A stretch of 21,647 nucleotides of DNA, taken from NCBI GenBank assembly GCA_003833135.1, contig QZLH01001540.1, forward strand, positions 6,790 to 28,436, read 5' to 3'. The position numbers and the translations under genes were made by a program. The notes below the pieces were generated by a model. That model made no database searches and was not told the origin of the DNA. It saw only the letters and a list, made by a program, of their open reading frames with translations. The stretch is from Oehlia diaphana. Taxonomy: Eukaryota; Glomeromycota; Glomeromycetes; Glomerales; Glomeraceae. Positions 19,823 through 21,647 of the stretch are shown piece by piece (position 1 is the first letter of the stretch; each line of letters starts with the position of its first letter).

Positions 19823-20580
19823 TCCTTAAACTGTAAGCAATTGCAGGCAAATTTGCTCGCAATTTTACCAAATTTTAGCTCTCATCTAATTTTATAAAAA
19901 ATAAAGCAATTTTAATAAAATTTTTTTTCCAAAATAGTTTAAATTATATATTATACAGCAATTATTATTATTTATTAATTAAATATTAAAAAATTGAACA
20001 TTACCCATTAGTTAAAAGTTGTATTTTAAGATAATCACAAAATTTTAAAATCTTTGCACTTAACTTTAGCAATTTTATTGATAATTAATTATAGCTATAT
20101 AAAAGCTTAATAGAATAATATGTAGAATTTGGTATGGAAAATAACTTTTGTTAATATGATATTTAACGTTTAAAAGTAGAATTTTGACTTTATATAGAAC
20201 TTTAATGAAAATTTTATTACGTATTTTAGTTATATACTCATAAAAATTAAATTTTTTTATCTCTATTTTATTTATTATAATGCAAAATTTTTATAATGAA
20301 AATAAAAAGTTATAATAAATATTCAAATAAAGAAAAAAATATGATAAGAAAAGTTTAGATTTTATTATATAAAAATTCTGATACTATTTTTGCAGGTTAA
20401 TTTCTCATCCAATTTTAATGATCAACTGCATATCTAACTTATACAATTTATGGCCAGAATGTAAATCAATTTGGCTGCAAAATTATGTGACAATCTGGCC
20501 AAAATTAAAGAATTTTTTATAGCGTCATTTATCCTAATTTAGAAATTACGAACAAATTTGCCCACAATATAGTTTAAGGG
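19823..20580. mobile_element. Degraded inverted-repeat element (possible MITE)
   Basis: CCTTAAACT followed by GGCAAATTTGCTCGCAATTT at 19824-19865 pairs with the reverse complement at 20543-20579 (AAATTACGAACAAATTTGCC ... AGTTTAAGG). The arms are about 37-42 bases, with one 4-nt gap and a few changes. An internal inverted repeat TGGCCAGA/TCTGGCCA lies at 20451-20458 and 20494-20501. CTCATCTAATTTTA (19879-19892) recurs directly as CTCATCCAATTTTA (20405-20418). I could not define a target duplication. No coding potential is seen. The element is probably an old non-autonomous transposon. Confidence 0.55.
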
Positions 20581-21149
20581 ATAAATATTATTATAAGTAA
20601 TTTTATCTTTTTGAAGTTGTTTTTTTAATATAATCTATTTTTTTTTTTTATTTTATTGCTAATTGTAAAATATGAAATTAAATTAAAATTAATATATTTG
20701 AATTTTAAAAATATATAATATAAAATATATATATACCATTTTAATACTTCTTATTTATTTATACTTTCAAAAGAAAGATTAAACTGGCACAATAAAATTT
20801 ATTAGTTTAGTTAATAATATATTTTATTGTATTTTATATTTATATATGCATATATATCAGAATATGATAATATGTAAAACTATAATTCCCAGATAGCTAT
20901 ACTGTGAATAATAATTTCAAAAAATATTCTTCACTATTTTTCACAGGCTCAAATATTTTATTAAATAAATGTGCCATCATCATTTAGAAATATTTTGACC
21001 TGTTTAAGAATATAAGAAAATTTTTTATTTTATTACCATTAAATAAACCTATTTATATTATAAATTATAAAATTATTAAGCAGTTATTAATTTCTATATT
21101 TTAATAAAATTAGATTTATCTGCAATATATATTTTATTTATTTTAAGAA
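20581..21149. other. AT-rich spacer before the compositional break
   Basis: No ORF or ordered repeat is visible. The sequence is mostly A/T with short TATATA runs, ending just before the shift to higher G+C near 21150. Confidence 0.5.
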
Positions 21150-21277
21150 AGGACTCTTCCCGCCGATCGTTCGGTCACAAATTCGCACTAGTAGTTTGAA
21201 GAAAATTTTTACGTTTTTAACGCTTAAAAGTCATAGAAAATATTGTTTTTTCGATATAGAATTTCAGGAAGAGTAAT

Positions 21278-21647
21278 ATGGAAGGGGTAGAATTTACCCA
21301 ACCTTCAGGAAGTAGCACTTCAGCTGCTTCGTCGAGCTCTTCGATAGCTCAACATAATATACAAACGAATAGTAATAATAATGCAGGGCTTGATGCCTCT
21401 ATGCATGCTCAAACTAACGAAAGTTATCCTGGTCAGAATACAACTTCTAAAGAACTGAAAAAAGATGACGGTTGGACTATTATCAAAAAGACTCAACGTT
21501 TTAGTATCTTCATTCCCCAAGACAGTCTCCCAGGCGAAAATATTATTGCCAAGAAAAATTTCGTATATAGGAAGATTTTGGATGTGCTCGGGCTTATCTC
21601 ACTCGCACCAACTACTATTAAAGGTATCAAGGTGATTCGAGCAACAT
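21278..21647 (+). CDS. 5' part of an unrecognised ORF, probably from a mobile element (runs off the window)
   Basis: From ATG at 21278 the frame stays open for 123 codons to the window edge. The nearest upstream in-frame stop is TAG at 21257-21259, so this is the first ATG available. Residues 1-60 are Ser/Asn/Gln-rich and look disordered. From about 61 a folded region seems to begin, with DGWTIIKKTQRFSIFIP at 64-80, then a Lys-rich and hydrophobic stretch. I do not recognise a named domain. G+C is far higher than in the preceding 3 kb and codon choice is more balanced, including CTC, GCC and CGA, unlike the host genes here. The composition break starts near 21150 (CCCGCCGATCGTTCGGTCAC), which could be the 5' UTR of a non-LTR retrotransposon. 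A Gag-like first ORF is the leading guess; a recently acquired gene is the alternative. Confidence 0.6.
   Translation, partial: MEGVEFTQPSGSSTSAASSSSSIAQHNIQTNSNNNAGLDASMHAQTNESYPGQNTTSKELKKDDGWTIIKKTQRFSIFIPQDSLPGENIIAKKNFVYRKILDVLGLISLAPTTIKGIKVIRAT

Noticed and set aside
21320..21520. 66-codon ORF on the minus strand near the right edge
   Set aside because: The plus strand is open through the whole stretch and beyond, with better amino-acid composition. The minus ORF is its shadow.

Overview
The window looks like nuclear DNA from a very AT-rich, intron-containing fungus. The best fit is an arbuscular mycorrhizal fungus of the Rhizophagus/Glomeromycotina type. That assignment is an inference. 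It rests on the extreme A+T content between genes, short GT-AG introns (66-111 bases), long A/T homopolymers, and genes of types I associate with expanded families in that group (an F-box/leucine-rich protein, a single-PAH-domain protein). No rRNA, tRNA, CRISPR array or bacterial-style operon is visible.

Layout. 1-318: a fold-back repeat block followed by a cluster of CCGGAT palindromes. 319-2970: AT-rich DNA without a supportable gene. 2971-4119 (+): an intronless FAD/NAD(P)H oxidoreductase of the AIF/FSP1 type. 4828-5841 (-): a three-exon gene for a small protein with one Sin3-type PAH domain, convergent with the oxidoreductase. 5842-9020: about 3.2 kb of non-coding DNA. 9021-13925 (+): a 12-exon gene for a full-length ABCB (P-glycoprotein type) exporter, which I could splice into one continuous 1355-residue frame. 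14460-15950 (-): a two-exon SET/MYND (SMYD-like) gene, convergent with the transporter. 16291-17850 (+): an intronless F-box/leucine-rich-repeat-like gene, divergent from the SMYD gene across 340 bases. 17851 to about 21150: extremely AT-rich DNA holding a 486-bp fold-back MITE with long inverted repeats and TA flanks (18566-19051), and a second, more degraded inverted-repeat element (about 19823-20580). About 21150-21647: base composition jumps to much higher G+C, and an ORF starting at 21278 runs off the window. It is probably the start of a retroelement or other mobile gene.

How the genes relate. They are monocistronic and arranged convergently or divergently; nothing suggests a pathway cluster. 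Two (PAH and SMYD) point to chromatin or transcription control, one (F-box) to SCF ubiquitin ligase substrate choice, one (ABCB) to ATP-driven export of lipophilic compounds or peptides, and one (FSP1-like) to quinone or redox chemistry. I found no convincing new multi-gene system. The most interesting points are the single-PAH protein with a frame-neutral, stop-free intron that would encode a membrane-like segment if retained, the SMYD protein lacking the glycines of its SAM-binding motif, the hairpin abutting the F-box start codon, and the fold-back elements.
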